This document shows positions 20,629 through 31,599 of a stretch of 64,000 bases of DNA, in pieces. The notes under the pieces were generated by a model. The model saw only the letters and a program-made list of their open reading frames with translations. It was not told the DNA's origin and did no database searches. The stretch spans positions 117,832,557 through 117,896,556 of the forward strand of contig OX375879.1 in NCBI GenBank assembly GCA_947359465.1, written 5' to 3'. How positions within the stretch are numbered: the stretch's first letter is position 1; each line of letters opens with the position of its first letter. The DNA is from Metellina segmentata. Taxonomy: Eukaryota > Arthropoda > Arachnida > Araneae > Tetragnathidae. The position numbers and the translations under genes are program-made.

Positions 20629-21080
20629 TCTATATACATAAAAAAGGACGTGTGGGGTGTGTGTGTGTATGAATGTTTGTGTATATTTTCTATACAAATC
20701 TAAACCGGTTGACCAATCCGCACGAAATTTGGTACACTTGTACTTTAGAATGAGGAAAATATAGGCTATTTCTTTCCTTTCTTCAGACCCATCCGTAGCC
20801 ATGAAAATTGGCAAAGGTAGTCCTAAAAGTGCCTCTCGAAGCCCAATTCTAAAATCTAAAGTTTGTTTATCTGCAATAAAAGGATATGGACAAGGAAGCA
20901 CATTCTACAGGGTTTGTGTATTAGTTAACACAGGTAAACGTCGAGATAAATTTTAGCTGTTGGAGTAGGAACACGTCAACAGAGTTTGCGTATTTGAGTT
21001 AACACAGGGAAAATTCGCAGTCCGATTTCAGCTGTTGCGGTCATATTTGAAACCCGAGCAGTGCCGGGTTATTCAGCTAG
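20629..21080 (+). mobile_element. Helitron-like family 2, complete copy (452 bp)
   Basis: Starts A|TCTATATACATAAAAAAG and ends with a hairpin (ACCCGAGCAGTGCCGGGT), TATTCAG, CTAG|T. Internal motifs: AAATTTGGTACACTTGTAC and CCATCCGTAGCCATGAAAAT. No coding capacity. Confidence 0.85.
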
Positions 21081-21995
21081 TATAAAATCAACCACAAAAG
21101 TCCGCCACTACTAATATCTACATCATAAAGCAATGAAGGTTGTCCTAACAATGCAGTTAAAATACGAATGCTTTTTTTATGACATGTTACAATTTACAAA
21201 TACATTTTTATGCTTATATTACAACTAATGATGTGTAGCACACACATGTTTAATATCCTTTACCATAGGTAAAAATTATCAAGTCAGACAATTTCTTCGT
21301 TCACTGCTGCAATTTCAGCTTCTTCTGGATTTACGTAATTCCCAAACTAATGTCTGATTTCGTACATTCTTCATCATTTTTAAGCCCCGCCACAATCCAT
21401 TCCTAACACGATACATTAGTGAAAAAGAGCGATTTGCGAAATTCACTGCCTATTACAAGCCCGCAAAACATTTACCTCAATGTTGCCATGTCACGACAAC
21501 AAACCCCAAATGATCCTTCAACCGTTTGTTTGCATTCGCAAACCCCCCCTCCGCAGCTTTCAAAACTCAGATGAAAGAACCCTTTGTCTACGTCGATGTT
21601 CCTTGGGAGCGACGTTTGTCTGTGTGGCAAGGGTGCTGCCACCTTCTTTCATCGATGCATTATCTTCGATACTTTCCTCCCCCTGAGAACATTCCTGGAG
21701 ATTTATGCATCGCTTCGTATCTCCCTCGGTTGGCAACAGATGTTTGTTCGGATGGAAGGACCGGTTGATGGATTGTTCGACGTCGCAGTTTGTTGCTTCT
21801 GTCGATTCGCCCTCCCTTAAATGAGCGTTTTGTTTCCGGATTGCGTTTTTGGGTTTTCAAGTTGATTACCTCGTAATGAGGTATGCGGATTTGAAGAGGG
21901 GCGATTTGACGTGATTTCGGTATTCCATTACGAGCGATTTCGCCGTGTTGCTCGGATGGACTGAATTGATTCTGAGGGAGGTCCGAATCCCACGA
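21081..21995. other. Unassigned; GC-richer block 21480-21900
   Basis: No domain recognised in any frame; several frames of 70-116 codons overlap on both strands. Confidence 0.4.
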
Positions 21996-22263
21996 GTTGG
22001 CAGTAGGCATACGACATCGATGTCGATATTTTCAAGACATCGATGTCGATATTTTCAAAACATCGATGTTTTATAAGAACATTGATGTATTTACTACCGA
22101 TTTTGTGGAGTTGATAGTTATGAATTAATAAACTCGGCAAATGACAAATTAAATCTTTCCTTCCCTCGGCGAACATTAATGTTAGATGTTGCTAAACCAG
22201 TTTTAAGAAATAGAGAAAAACGTTTAAATATACTGATGATTAAAAACATCGATGGTTTTAGGC

Positions 22264-24379
22264 CAGGGGTCGGCAACCTATTAAAGCGGAAGAGCCAAAA
22301 GTTACAATTTACAAAATTTCCCAGTTTTTAAAGAGCCACTATAATTTTTCGTTTCAATATTATAGTATTTGCTTATAGATATTTGATGTTTGATTTAAAA
22401 TAAACGGCTTTAAATACGGAATAATATTTATTCATTTAAAAACACAAATATAGATAGTTACTTCAATGGGAGCATTGGCTTTGCATGTGTTTTGAAAGTT
22501 TGATTAAATCTGGCTTATAACTTGTTGTTTTAAGTTTCAAGCACGACTCTAGATTTTTATTTGTTAGTTGACTTCTGACTTTACTTTTTATTATATTCAT
22601 GCAAGAGAACGCTTGCTTGCACGAATATATCGACCCGAAGATCATCAGAACTCCATATGCCAACTTCTTCACCTCACTGTAGCATTCTGGAAGACTATTC
22701 CATGCACCGGATATGAGGGCCTCAACTCGCGGAATTTCTTTTAGACCTGTCCACTTGTGCTGAACTATGTGCATGCATTTCTGGACCTCCAACTCTTGCA
22801 ACTTGCTCTTGAGTTCTGTGAACTTGCCACTCCACAAGTCTTTGGTTTTCAAATCTAGCAATTGCATTTGAAGCGATCCAGCATCAATTCCAAATGGCTC
22901 AATGTTGATCTCATTTGTATTTGTGTTGAGAGGATTTACTATGAACGCGAGAGTACTTTTGTTTGTTTTGAATTGTTCGAATCTCTCAGCGAATCCATCC
23001 TTCATGTTTTTAAAGCTATGCTGAAGTAATTCGGGTCAATAGTTGCATTGGTTTCACCGCGATATTGCTTCAGATTTTTAAAATGAAGTAATTTACCGCT
23101 TTCCATGTCTTTAACAAAAAGAAGTAATTTTGTTTCGAAACAAACTACTTCTTCAAGCAAGGCGCTGGGTTGCCCTTTCCTTGCAGTTTTAGATTTAGTT
23201 CCATTGTGGTATCTACCATGAAGTTGAAGTTTTGCAGCCATTTGTCTTCTTCCAGTTCGGGATGGTCAATACTTTTTTCATTGAAGAATATTTTTATTTC
23301 ACTTCAAGCACAAAGCAAAACATTGCAATACGTTACCTCTGGAAAGCCATCGCACTTTATTGTGCAGAAGTAGGTCAGAAAATTGGCTATCTATTTCTTC
23401 AAGGAAATCTTTAAATTGGCGATGGTAGAGTGCTTTTGCCAAGATGCTGTTAATAATCTCAACTACCAAGTTCATGACCTGAACTATTTCGGCCGGAAAT
23501 GTTTGGGCACAAAGCGCTTCTTGATGAATTATGCAGTGAAACATTAAAATTTCGTGGTTTATTTTTTCTCAAGAATTGATGTTACCCTTCTGTGTATTAC
23601 TGTCATACTTCTGGCTCCATCAGTTTCTATAGAAACGATTTCATTTATATCGATTCCATTGTCTTCCAGGCATTTTTGCACAGCATTTGCTATATCTTAT
23701 CCACGAGTTTGCCCGGAGAGCGGTAGCAATCCTAGCAGTTCTTCTTTTGGACCTTGGGACGACATTTACCTGACAAAAGGGTAACTTGTGCCGTGTCTTT
23801 TATGTCGGAAGACTCATCTGTAGCAAGTGATACGGCAGAAGTCAGTTGAATGCCTTCCACTTGCATATGTGTTACATTTGAAGACATTTTAGCAGTTCTA
23901 TCTTGTACTGTTTTAGCAGATAATGGCAAATCTTTGATTTTTTTTCATGATTTCTGCTTTGTTTTTAAAATCACAAAACATTTCTTCAGATGCACGTATA
24001 AAACAATCTTTGACGTACTCACCATCTGTGTGAAATCTCATCATCTAGACGTGTTGTCTAGACTCTAGATGGTGGCTGTTTGGGTGAGACGGAAATGGAA
24101 TGCAATTGGCTGAAAGATAAACATGGTCACGGAGTCTCATCTCAAGAACAAAACAACAGTTCAACCTTATCTCATTACGGTCATGTTTAGCGTAGAGATT
24201 TCTAATTAACGATTACGAAAATAGAAGCTATTGAGAAATTAGGTACTTAAAAATTTATTTTCTTATTTTTTAAGGGTTTTGATGACAAATTGTTAATTTT
24301 TTCGTATGGAACTGGAGAGCCGCAACTTTACATTAAAAGAGCCACATGCGGCTCGCGAGCCGTAGGTTGCCGACCCCTG
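22264..24379 (-). mobile_element. hAT transposon with broken transposase (2116 bp)
   Basis: Terminal inverted repeats CAGGGGTCGGCAACCTA and TAGGTTGCCGACCCCTG are perfect over 17 bp. The flanks are the perfect 8-bp TSD TTTTAGGC (22256-22263, 24380-24387). Subterminal AAGAGCCA / GAGCCGC motifs flank the gene. The element sits inside a smaller MITE, so it is the younger of the two. Confidence 0.96.
22463..23929 (-). pseudogene. hAT transposase, several frameshifts
   Basis: Four minus-strand pieces in order. 23929-23732 has [16 protein letters not shown], near the first catalytic aspartate. 23544-23299 has HCIIHQEALCAQ and NKVRWLSRGNVLQCF. 23241-23002 follows. 23005-22463 has FGSIYSCKQAFSCMNIIKSK and LTNKNLESCLKL, the C-terminal hAT dimerisation region. 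These are typical of the GTF2IRD2/ZBED-like hAT group. The frame changes between pieces and a BED finger upstream is not visible, so it is not functional. Confidence 0.9.
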
Positions 24380-24494
24380 TTTTAGGCCGATGTATTATCA
24401 ACATCGATGTTTTCATTTTGAGCATCGATGTTTTGCTGTCAATGTCGCATCCCTAGGTGGCAGTCGAATGAACGAGTCTCATACTGCGTCTTCC

Positions 24495-24582
24495 GCGAAT
24501 CCAACCAAAGACCGTCGTGTACAAAGAGGGATGGTGCAGGTTAAATCTGTCATGGCTTCAAATATTCTAACGCTGACGTAGT
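24495..24582 (+). mobile_element. SINE type B 5' fragment
   Basis: GCGAATCCAACCAAAGACCG, GGATGGTGCAGGTTAAATC, ending where an inverted copy begins. Confidence 0.65.
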
Positions 24583-24868
24583 TTGGTATGGTATGGTATT
24601 TATAAATAACGTCGCACTGGAGCATTTGGTGACGGTCCGTGATCAAACCCGAAGGGAAATATCTGAGGACAACATCACGTAATTTTGAATCACTGTCAGT
24701 TGACGAGGCCATACCTGGGCTGCCACCCCACCCTCCGAACTACCACACCACGCCAACGTGAAAGCATTTGAGGCTATGACCGATTTAACGTGCACCAGCC
24801 CCCGAGTACACGACGGTCTTTGGCTGGACCTAGTTTCGATCTCGTAACCCTTTGGTTGCAAATCCTTT
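24583..24868 (-). mobile_element. SINE type B
   Basis: Starts with a (GGTAT)n tail, then TAAATAACGTCGCACTGGAG, body, and head part CCTTTGGTTGCAAATCC at 24868. It abuts a LINE fragment. Confidence 0.75.
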
Positions 24869-24869
24869 T

Positions 24870-25260
24870 CACTTCTCAATGATCTTTGCTCTCTCTCTCA
24901 GGGAAGCTATGCAATTGCCTACACTGATGGCTCCTTTGACAGATCCCTCAACAGTTGGAGGTGCTGGAATTTTCATCCTCTTTCCGGATGGCAGAAATTG
25001 CAAACACAAAATCAATACAGGATTACTAGCCTCTAACTTCACTAGTGAACTCTTAGCGATTAGAGACCCTCGCCTTATACCTGAATAACTCTCAAGCTAT
25101 AGATTCTGCAGAAGGAATAACAATATTTTCAGATTCTTAATCAGCTTTAGAAGCTGTCAAAAATGGAGAGACCAACATCACAACAACAGACAACCACATC
25201 TTGGAATGCCCAACTGTTGCGGTGAAACTTTGTAAGATTGGAATGGTTTCACTCAGGGAC
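24870..25260 (+). pseudogene. LINE RNase H fragment
   Basis: Reads AYTDGSFDRS then, after a frameshift at about 24955, GGAGIFILFPDG, NTGLLASNFTSELLAI, and after another break IFSDS and SALEAVKNGETNITT. These fit the D-E-D blocks of the RNase H domain of R1/I-type LINEs. Several shifts and stops make it dead. It may extend to about 25480 without clear motifs. Confidence 0.8.
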
Positions 25261-25506
25261 CCATTACGGGATATCCTCTACCGCTGGGATGCACCAGCTT
25301 TGGCAGAGGCTGCGACCAATGCTTTTGATGGAATCTAGACCGCTACCCCACTACAATATTGCTTGTCCATGGACACGCGAACAACAACAACGATCTTTGC
25401 TAATCCTTTACTTTCTATATGATTTTGCTAATTCTTTATTTTTCCAAACGATTGGTCAGGCCTTGTTAATTTGATTGAAATAGCAACGGATCCAGAGTGT
25501 TGCCAG

Positions 25507-26098
25507 TTTGAAACAAACGAAAGACCGTCGTGTACAAACAGGGCTGGTGCACGTTCAATCTGTCGTGGCCTCAAATATCTTCTCATTAGCATGGTATGTT
25601 ACCTTTGAGTGTGGGCCTATCAACCGGGTCTAGTGGTTGAGGTGTCAGCCTCTAGATCGGAAAGTTTCAGGTTCGAATCCGGGTCAGTGCATGGACATTT
25701 GTAGAGGCAGTATGGTGTAGAGGCAGCTGGTGCAACTTCAATCAATAGAGGCCGCAAGTCATCACGTTGGGTTGGTGTGAGAATGAGGTTCCAGCTCAGG
25801 TGGTTCCTCGTCATCTGACCGTGATTCAAAATTAAGTGGTTTTGTCCTCGAATCTTTCCCTTAGGGGAGGGATTCAGGACCGTCATCAATAGCCCGTAGT
25901 TTTCTTTCGTACGACGTTAATTAAAATTTCCTTCTGAGTGGGATGCCAGATCAGGTGTTACCGAGTCATCTGACTAAGGCTCAGAATTATGTGGTGTTGT
26001 CCTCGGATTTTTTCCCTTAAAAATATGTCCCGGAACGTCTTTAATAGCCCATTGAGTTGCTGCAGTGCGACGGTAATAAAAATACCTACCTTTCCTAC
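25507..26098 (+). mobile_element. SINE type B split by a SINE type A
   Basis: 5' part 25507-25611 (AAAGACCGTCGTGTACAAAC, GGGCTGGTGCACG); 3' part from about 25930 (GGATGCCAGATCAGGTG, GACGGTAATAAAAATACC). Confidence 0.75.
25612..25929 (+). mobile_element. SINE type A nested in SINE type B
   Basis: Head CTATCAACCGGGTCTAGTGG, B box GGTTCGAATCC, end TTAATTAAAATTTCC. The flanks resemble each other (CCTTTGAGTG left, CCTTCTGAGTG right), a probable imperfect TSD. Confidence 0.75.
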
Positions 26099-26112
26099 CT
26101 TGGTAATTTCAT

Positions 26113-26226
26113 TGCTTTTAATTAACGTCGTACTAGAGCAACACTACGAGCTATTGACGACGGTCCGGGTTCAATCCTCTAAGGGAAAAATTCGAGAACA
26201 ACACCACGTCATTTTGAGAACCACGG
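26113..26226 (-). mobile_element. SINE type A 3' fragment
   Basis: TTTTAATTAACGTCGTACTAG to GAGAACCACGGT, then broken by a CT microsatellite. Confidence 0.7.

Positions 26227-26272
<46 letters not shown>
26227..26272 (+). repeat. (CT)n microsatellite
   Basis: About 23 CT units with one TTT interruption, replacing the rest of a SINE. Confidence 0.97.
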
Positions 26273-26273
<1 letters not shown>

Positions 26274-27087
26274 GAATATGATACCTTTCCTACCAAACGA
26301 TGGGTCAAAAAAAATTATATCAAACACTGTGAAACACTATGATCAGAGTGCTTTGAAATAGTGCTTTTCATCAGTGTTTAATAAATCAAATCAAACACTG
26401 TAAACCACTCCAACTCTCCGAGTGTGAAACAAAAGGTGAATTCCGCTTCAAACTCCTTTCCAGGGATCGAGGTATAAAATACCAGACCCTGCAAGGCATG
26501 GCGATACCCCCACCTGGCGAAAACAGGTCCCCCAGGACAATGATGTCTGAATCAGCCCTTGATAAATTGATTCCCGCGGTCCGTTCTCCGTTTCGATTCA
26601 TCAGGATTAGACACTGGCCTTTTCCTAATGGTGGACACGCCCATTCGCCATTGTGGTACTCGGCGAAGGTGTGGTTTTATTACCTCTCTCGTCCCCGCGT
26701 GGGGTAGGTGTAGTGGTCGGTGTTTGTGCAAACTACGGACAGCGAGCGTGTAACACGGGGGTACCGAAGATGGCGCTGAGTCATTAATTTATCGGGGAAT
26801 TGGCTGGCTCGCTCGTGATGGATGGGCTTCCGATAAGGTCTGGAGTTGAGTGTTTTCATTTTTCGAGTCAAGGGGAGGGGGTACGATCATTGGGTCGCTG
26901 TGTTATTATGACAATGAGGGGGTTATTCAGATAGGTGTAGTGTGGTTTTGGACGGTGTGGATTTTTTCAATGAGATGTAGGGTGGATGCTTTTGGTGAAA
27001 TTAAGACAGAGCGTGTCGTGTTTTCCTGCATTTAGAAAATAGTTATTCCGTTTATGTCTGTTTAAGTATTCATACCTCCGTTGAGCC
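26273..27087. other. Unassigned, partly GC-rich
   Basis: AAACACTGT-type short repeats at about 26310-26400. 26450-26980 has no recognised domain. Confidence 0.4.
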
Positions 27088-27297
27088 AGTCTCAAATGTT
27101 GTCTCAAATGTCCTCACATTGGCGGGGTATGGAATTTTGGTGCCGGCTCAGGTGTTACCTCGTTATCTGTCCGTGGTTCAAAATTACTTGGTATTGCCTT
27201 CGAATCTTTCCCATTGGGATTTATCGCGGACCATCGCCAATTATCCGTTGTGTTGCTCCAATGCGACATTAATTCAAAAATACCTAAATACCAAATA
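27088..27297 (+). mobile_element. SINE type B body and 3' end
   Basis: CTCAAATGTCCTCACATTGG, GTGCCGGCTCAGGTGTTACC, CATTAATTCAAAAATACC. The head is missing. CTCAAATGT is duplicated at its start. Confidence 0.7.
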
Positions 27298-27915
27298 TCT
27301 GTTGTGAATTGACTGATTATTGGATAATAGTTGACGCAGAATGGCGGGATTTCTGTGATCAATTGGTTCAGTGGTATTTTTAGATCTAGTTAACAGGTAT
27401 AAAAATGACGATAGGAGAGATTCTTCAATTAGATTAAAGTTTAATTAGTATTTTTACACTATTTACAGATGTAGAAAAATGTTACATATTAATGCAAATC
27501 GAAACATTAATCAAATCAATCAAATTAAGAAGGCTTAGGTTCTTATCGAATTCAAATCAAGATTCTAACTTCAACCGACAAAAGCTGCAAGGTGTGGGAG
27601 AGCAGGGAAGGCGCATGACATCAGCGACGCCAGCGCCCTCTAAGATTCAAATAATTTCCTCAATAGTAGATTTTAATTTCACAAATTTTGTCACCCACTA
27701 TAGAAATACGGACAACTAACCTCTTATTAGGTGTTACATCGCCAAACGAGGCGATAGGAGAACAAATCTACCAACCAAATCCATTTTTCACAGAGCAGTC
27801 ATTTGACTTCCAGTCGACATGTTGGTCACAATTTTTGAAGCTCCTTTCAATAACACTACTCGGTCTGCTTGTATTTTATGTCTGCACCATGCAACCTATA
27901 ATTTGTCCTCTATGA
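27298..27915. other. Unassigned, AT-rich
   Basis: No feature recognised. Confidence 0.4.
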
Positions 27916-28296
27916 CTCCTAAGCAGTTTTAGATTGATTCGCCAATAGTATCCTTTCTCGAATTCTATCAACCAATAGATGTAGCTATTCAGTCTGTATA
28001 TGTTGCGTGGTGATAGCGATTACATTCTATTCGGACATCGCGTGACGGCCGAGAGGGTTAAATAAATCACTTATTTTAATTTTACAATAGCTTTATTCAA
28101 ACCGAAGCTCATTTGTCGGCTTTCAAATAAAAGCTATTCAATCGAAATAAAATAATCAGACAAAACGAAACAAGACACTTGTAACGACTTCACAAACATT
28201 GGGGTCTGTATCCCTCCAATTAAGTTAATGTGTCGCGCAATCTCAATTCAGAGCATTTTTCCTGCATGGCTCCTAACCAGTTTTAGAAGATTGGCG

Positions 28297-28458
28297 AGCC
28301 GCGGTAGCTCAGTCAGTAGAGCGTCGAGCATCAGAAGGGTTGTGAGTTCTGTCCTCGGCGGAGCCTGCAATTCTGATGATTGCGAGATCGGCGCTTCGAC
28401 CTGGCTAAAGACCGTCGTGTTCACTTATGGTGACTGGGGCACGTTAAATAGGTCGTTT
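28297..28458 (+). mobile_element. SINE type C, 5' part
   Basis: GCCGCGGTAGCTCAGTCAG, GGGTTGTGAGTTCTGTCC, AAGACCGTCGTGTTCACTT and GGGGCACGTTAAATAGGTCG; cut at the duplication junction. Confidence 0.8.
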
Positions 28459-28573
28459 GTAACGACTCCACAAACATTGGGGTCTGTATCCCTCCAATTA
28501 AGTTAATGTGTCACGCAATCTCAATTCAGAGGATTTTTCCTGCATGGCTCCTAACCAGTTTTAGAAGATTGGC

Positions 28574-29022
28574 GAGCCGTGGTAGCTCAGTCAGTAGAGC
28601 GTCGGGCTCGCATCAGAAGGGTTGTGGGTTCTGTCCTCGGCGGAGCCTGCAATTCTGATGATTGCGAGATCGGCGCTTCGACCTGGCTAAAGACCGTCGT
28701 GTTCACTAATGGTGACTGGGGCACGTTAAATAGGTCGTGGTCACAAAGTCCCCCATGTTCCCATACCTCAATCAATACCTCTGGGGGTACCTGATCAGGG
28801 GGTTATCGGCCTCTGATTGGGATCTAAATTACGATATGTGTGAATGGATGTATGAAAGGGACCTTCCCGTAAAACGGATGTGTCATGTATGTCGAGCAAA
28901 GTCGGACTTCCTCCCAATGGGGCTCAATAACATGGAAGGCGCACCCCCCTCGCCTCTTGCCGTCTTCGACGGGCCTGGCACTCCTCTGGTCTGCCAGTGT
29001 AGGCATGAGAAACAACAACAAC
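28574..29022 (+). mobile_element. SINE type C, complete (449 bp)
   Basis: Flanked by the perfect 11-bp TSD AGAAGATTGGC (28563-28573, 29023-29033). The head is GCCGTGGTAGCTCAGTCAGT with GTGGGTTCTGTCC as a B-box relative. Then comes AAGACCGTCGTGTTCACTA and GCACGTTAAATAGGTCGTGG, the domain shared with type B. After it a private body (CCTCTGGGGGTACCTGATC; GTCGGACTTCCTCCCAATGG) leads to an AACAACAACAAC tail. Clear ends make this the reference copy. Confidence 0.93.
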
Positions 29023-29345
29023 AGAAGATTGGCCCATAGAATCCCATTTTAGAATTCTATCAACCAATAAATGAAGCTATTTAATCTATATGTTTTGAGG
29101 CGAAGGCAATAGTACACTACTCGGTAATCACGTGACACGCAGAGGGTTAAGGAATCACTTTTACCGTAATTTACAATAGCTCAATTCCAAGAGAAGCTAA
29201 TTTGTCTGCTTTCGAATTTAAGCTATTCAATCGAAATCAAATAATCAGGCGACACAAAAGAAAATCCAGCACTTTAAACGACTTCACAACAATGGAGTCT
29301 GCATCCCTTCAATTAAGTTAATGTCACGCAGTCTCCATTCCTGTA

Positions 29346-29825
29346 CAATCTAAGAGATACAATTCGATATTCGGCTCCGGAGTACCAAGGAACAAAAGCT
29401 GTGAAAAACACGCGTGATTTTTCAACCTTACTTCAGCGGCCAATGCGACTATCCAGGAACAAAAGAAGTATTTAATCTTCGTTCTGTACGTGCTTAATTA
29501 AAATGTGGCAAGAACGAATACCGAATTAGGAATTAAACAACCCTTTTTTGCTGAACGCGCCGCGGTGGCTTCTGGGATCGACATTTATAGCCTCAGCAGC
29601 GAATCCGAGGCATAAAATTAATTAACCGAACCTGCCCGGAAAAGCATTACCCGTACTTATGCGAAGCGAACCCCGGTAGGAAATTCAGGAATAATAAATA
29701 TACACTCTCACCAGAGATTTAAGAGCGAATCCCTAAAAAAATTAATTAAGTTTTTTGGTGAAACGGACTTTTTTTTATCAGTTTCCTGGACATTCGGAAA
29801 GTTTTGAAAGAATCACCTGGTTTAG
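29346..29825. other. Unassigned
   Basis: No feature recognised. Confidence 0.4.
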
Positions 29826-30625
29826 AATTTGAATAGTAAAGCAATAAAAAGATTTTTTTTTCCTTCTTCAGTGTTTTCTAAATTAAAATTCAGGTCAGTC
29901 TTAGTTTACGATACCGTTGCAAAAAGGACGCCAAGCTGGCGCTGAATGAGCCAAGGTAGTTTCAAATAATAATAATTTAAGTTATAGGTGTTTAGTTACG
30001 AGTTTTTATTAATTATAGGTTTTTAGTTATGAGTTTTTATTAATTATAGGTTTTTAGTTATGAGTTTTTATTAATTATAGGTTTTTAGTTAAAGGTAGTT
30101 TTAAATAGTAAAGCAATGAAGAGACTGAGTTTCTTTTTCTTCTTGTTTTTCACAGTGTTTTTTCTAAATTAAAATTCCGTTCTATCTTAGTTTACGATAC
30201 CGCAGCAAAAAGACGCCAAATTGGCGCTAAATCAGTAAGAGTTAGTTTCAAATAGCAATAGTTTAACCTTTTGACTATGGTTATAGATATAACATGCGCG
30301 CGATTCTTATATAACTTTCAAGCTACAACTACTATAACGTTCGTTGTCTAAATTCTTTCTTGGCGCCATTTTTATGACGTTCAAAGTACAATTGATGTAC
30401 TGGCCGTTGTCTAAATTCTTTCTTTGCACAATTATGGTACAACTGCTGTGCCGGCAGTAGTCTAAAGGTTAAGTTGGAGGGGTTTTTAGGCATAGGTAGT
30501 TTTAAAGAAAACAAGAGAGACTATATCTTTTTTTCTTGTCTTGGTGTTTTCGAATTTAAAATTCAGTTCTATCTTAATTTACGATACTGCTGCAAAAGGA
30601 ATGGAAGTTGGCGCTAAATCAGAAA
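29826..30625 (+). repeat. Three diverged copies of a ~130-bp block
   Basis: Starts at about 29835, 30110 and 30500. Each has TTTTCTAAATTAAAATTC (third: TTTTCGAATTTAAAATTC), TTTACGATACCG(C/T)(A/T)GC (third: ACTGCTGC) and TGGCGCT(A/G)AAT. The copies are separated by unlike spacers, the first of which includes the 31-bp array. Confidence 0.8.
29983..30091 (+). repeat. 31-bp tandem array, 3.5 units
   Basis: Units start at 29983, 30014, 30045 and 30076 with TATAGGTTTTTAGTTATGAG, then TTTTTATTAAT. Confidence 0.95.
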
Positions 30626-30857
30626 GGTAATTGCAAGGTCCGCTTTGCAAAAGGATATATTCTTTCGATCCGCCATTACCATTTTGTAGTATATGTAATA
30701 CTTTCTATACACGTGAAATAAAAGTAGACTTTGCGTTGCTTTTCAAAGGACCGTCAAAACGTGAGACCAACATGTCGACAAGTAATAAAGTGACTGATCG
30801 GTCAAATATTAACTTGGTTGACCGATTTGGTACTTTGCCATCTTTTTTCGTATTAAA

Positions 30858-31065
30858 TCTTATGACAGGGTAAATGCGTTAACGCTAATTTCAATACAGT
30901 GGCAACAAAACTGGTAAAATCGCCAAGTCTGCAAGTATCAGATGATCAAGGAATGGACTAATCAGATGGCGAGTATTAATTTCCACCCGGAAGACGACAG
31001 TAGTGTAAGGGTCACGTTACTACTAGGTTTGGTCACATGATCCTGAGCACATCAGAAGGTTACCG
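30858..31065 (+). repeat. Dispersed repeat copy 3
   Basis: CTTATGACAGGGTAAATGCG, GTATCAGATGATCAAGGAAT and GGGTCACGTTACTACTAGG align in order with 7855-8240. A start-like piece also occurs near 48530 (CATGACAGGTACGTAAG). Confidence 0.65.
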
Positions 31066-31238
31066 TTGCTCACTACTTTTTTATTTCTTTTATATCATGC
31101 TAAATGTAGATGGCGCAGTATTTCTGCGGAGAAACGTGATTCCTGTGCTTAATCTGACGTGACTCTCGACTTCCTTTCCAAATACGATTTCACAACTTCA
31201 CTAATTCCAAAAAAAAATGGATACAGAATTTTGATACA

Positions 31239-31493
31239 TCGCATCCCGGCAAGAAAAGGGACACAGCTCAAAATTGCAGAATTTGAAAACCATCAAATTA
31301 AAGGATACTTTAAAACTTATATTGAAATCGTATAAACTTCTTTTAAATTTTAGGTACGTATTTATGGTGGTAACTTCTATTATATTCTATAAAATAGTAA
31401 TGCAACACGCTGGGGCACCTCGTACATATTTTTCAATGACATAATATATAATTTTTATTTTTTGACTTGTGTCACTTTCATGCCGGAGTGCGA
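31239..31493 (+). mobile_element. TA-target MITE, copy 1
   Basis: 255 bp with inverted ends (TCGCATCCCGGCAAGAAAAG; right end inward TCGCACTCCGGCATGAAAGT). TA follows the right end; the left flank is CA, perhaps mutated. Near-identical in length and order to 46336-46592. Confidence 0.82.
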
Positions 31494-31599
31494 TATGAAA
31501 GTTGATTGACGGACGCCATTTAAATTAATAGCCGAACGTAGCAAAAAAATGCGATACACGACAATTCAAGGTTACTCCGATATACACTACCCTACACTA

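Larger units (their letters stand above)
22004..24455 (-). mobile_element. CATCGATG-type hAT-like MITE carrying a nested hAT
   Basis: Left end TAGGCATACGACATCGATG, right end CATCCCTA with TGTCG, flanked by the near-perfect 8-bp TSD GTTGGCAG / GGTGGCAG (21996-22003, 24456-24463). Without the inserted hAT it would be about 330 bp. Same family as 35672-36313. Confidence 0.8.
27916..29345. repeat. Diverged tandem duplication block
   Basis: 27956-28255 and 29049-29345 are copies: both have GAATTCTATCAACCAATA, ATTTACAATAGCT / TTTTACAATAGCTTT, and CCTTCAATTAAGTTAATGT-like parts, in the same order. Between them lies a younger 278-bp duplication (28181-28458 and 28459-28736) carrying SINE type C. GTTTTAGAAGATTGGC also appears in each unit. 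Confidence 0.85.

Noticed and set aside
22463..23005. 180-codon frame as a host gene
   Set aside because: It is the C-terminal part of a hAT transposase inside terminal repeats.
28574..28650. tRNA gene call from GTAGCTCAGTCAGT
   Set aside because: It is the head of a SINE with a long body, tail and TSD.
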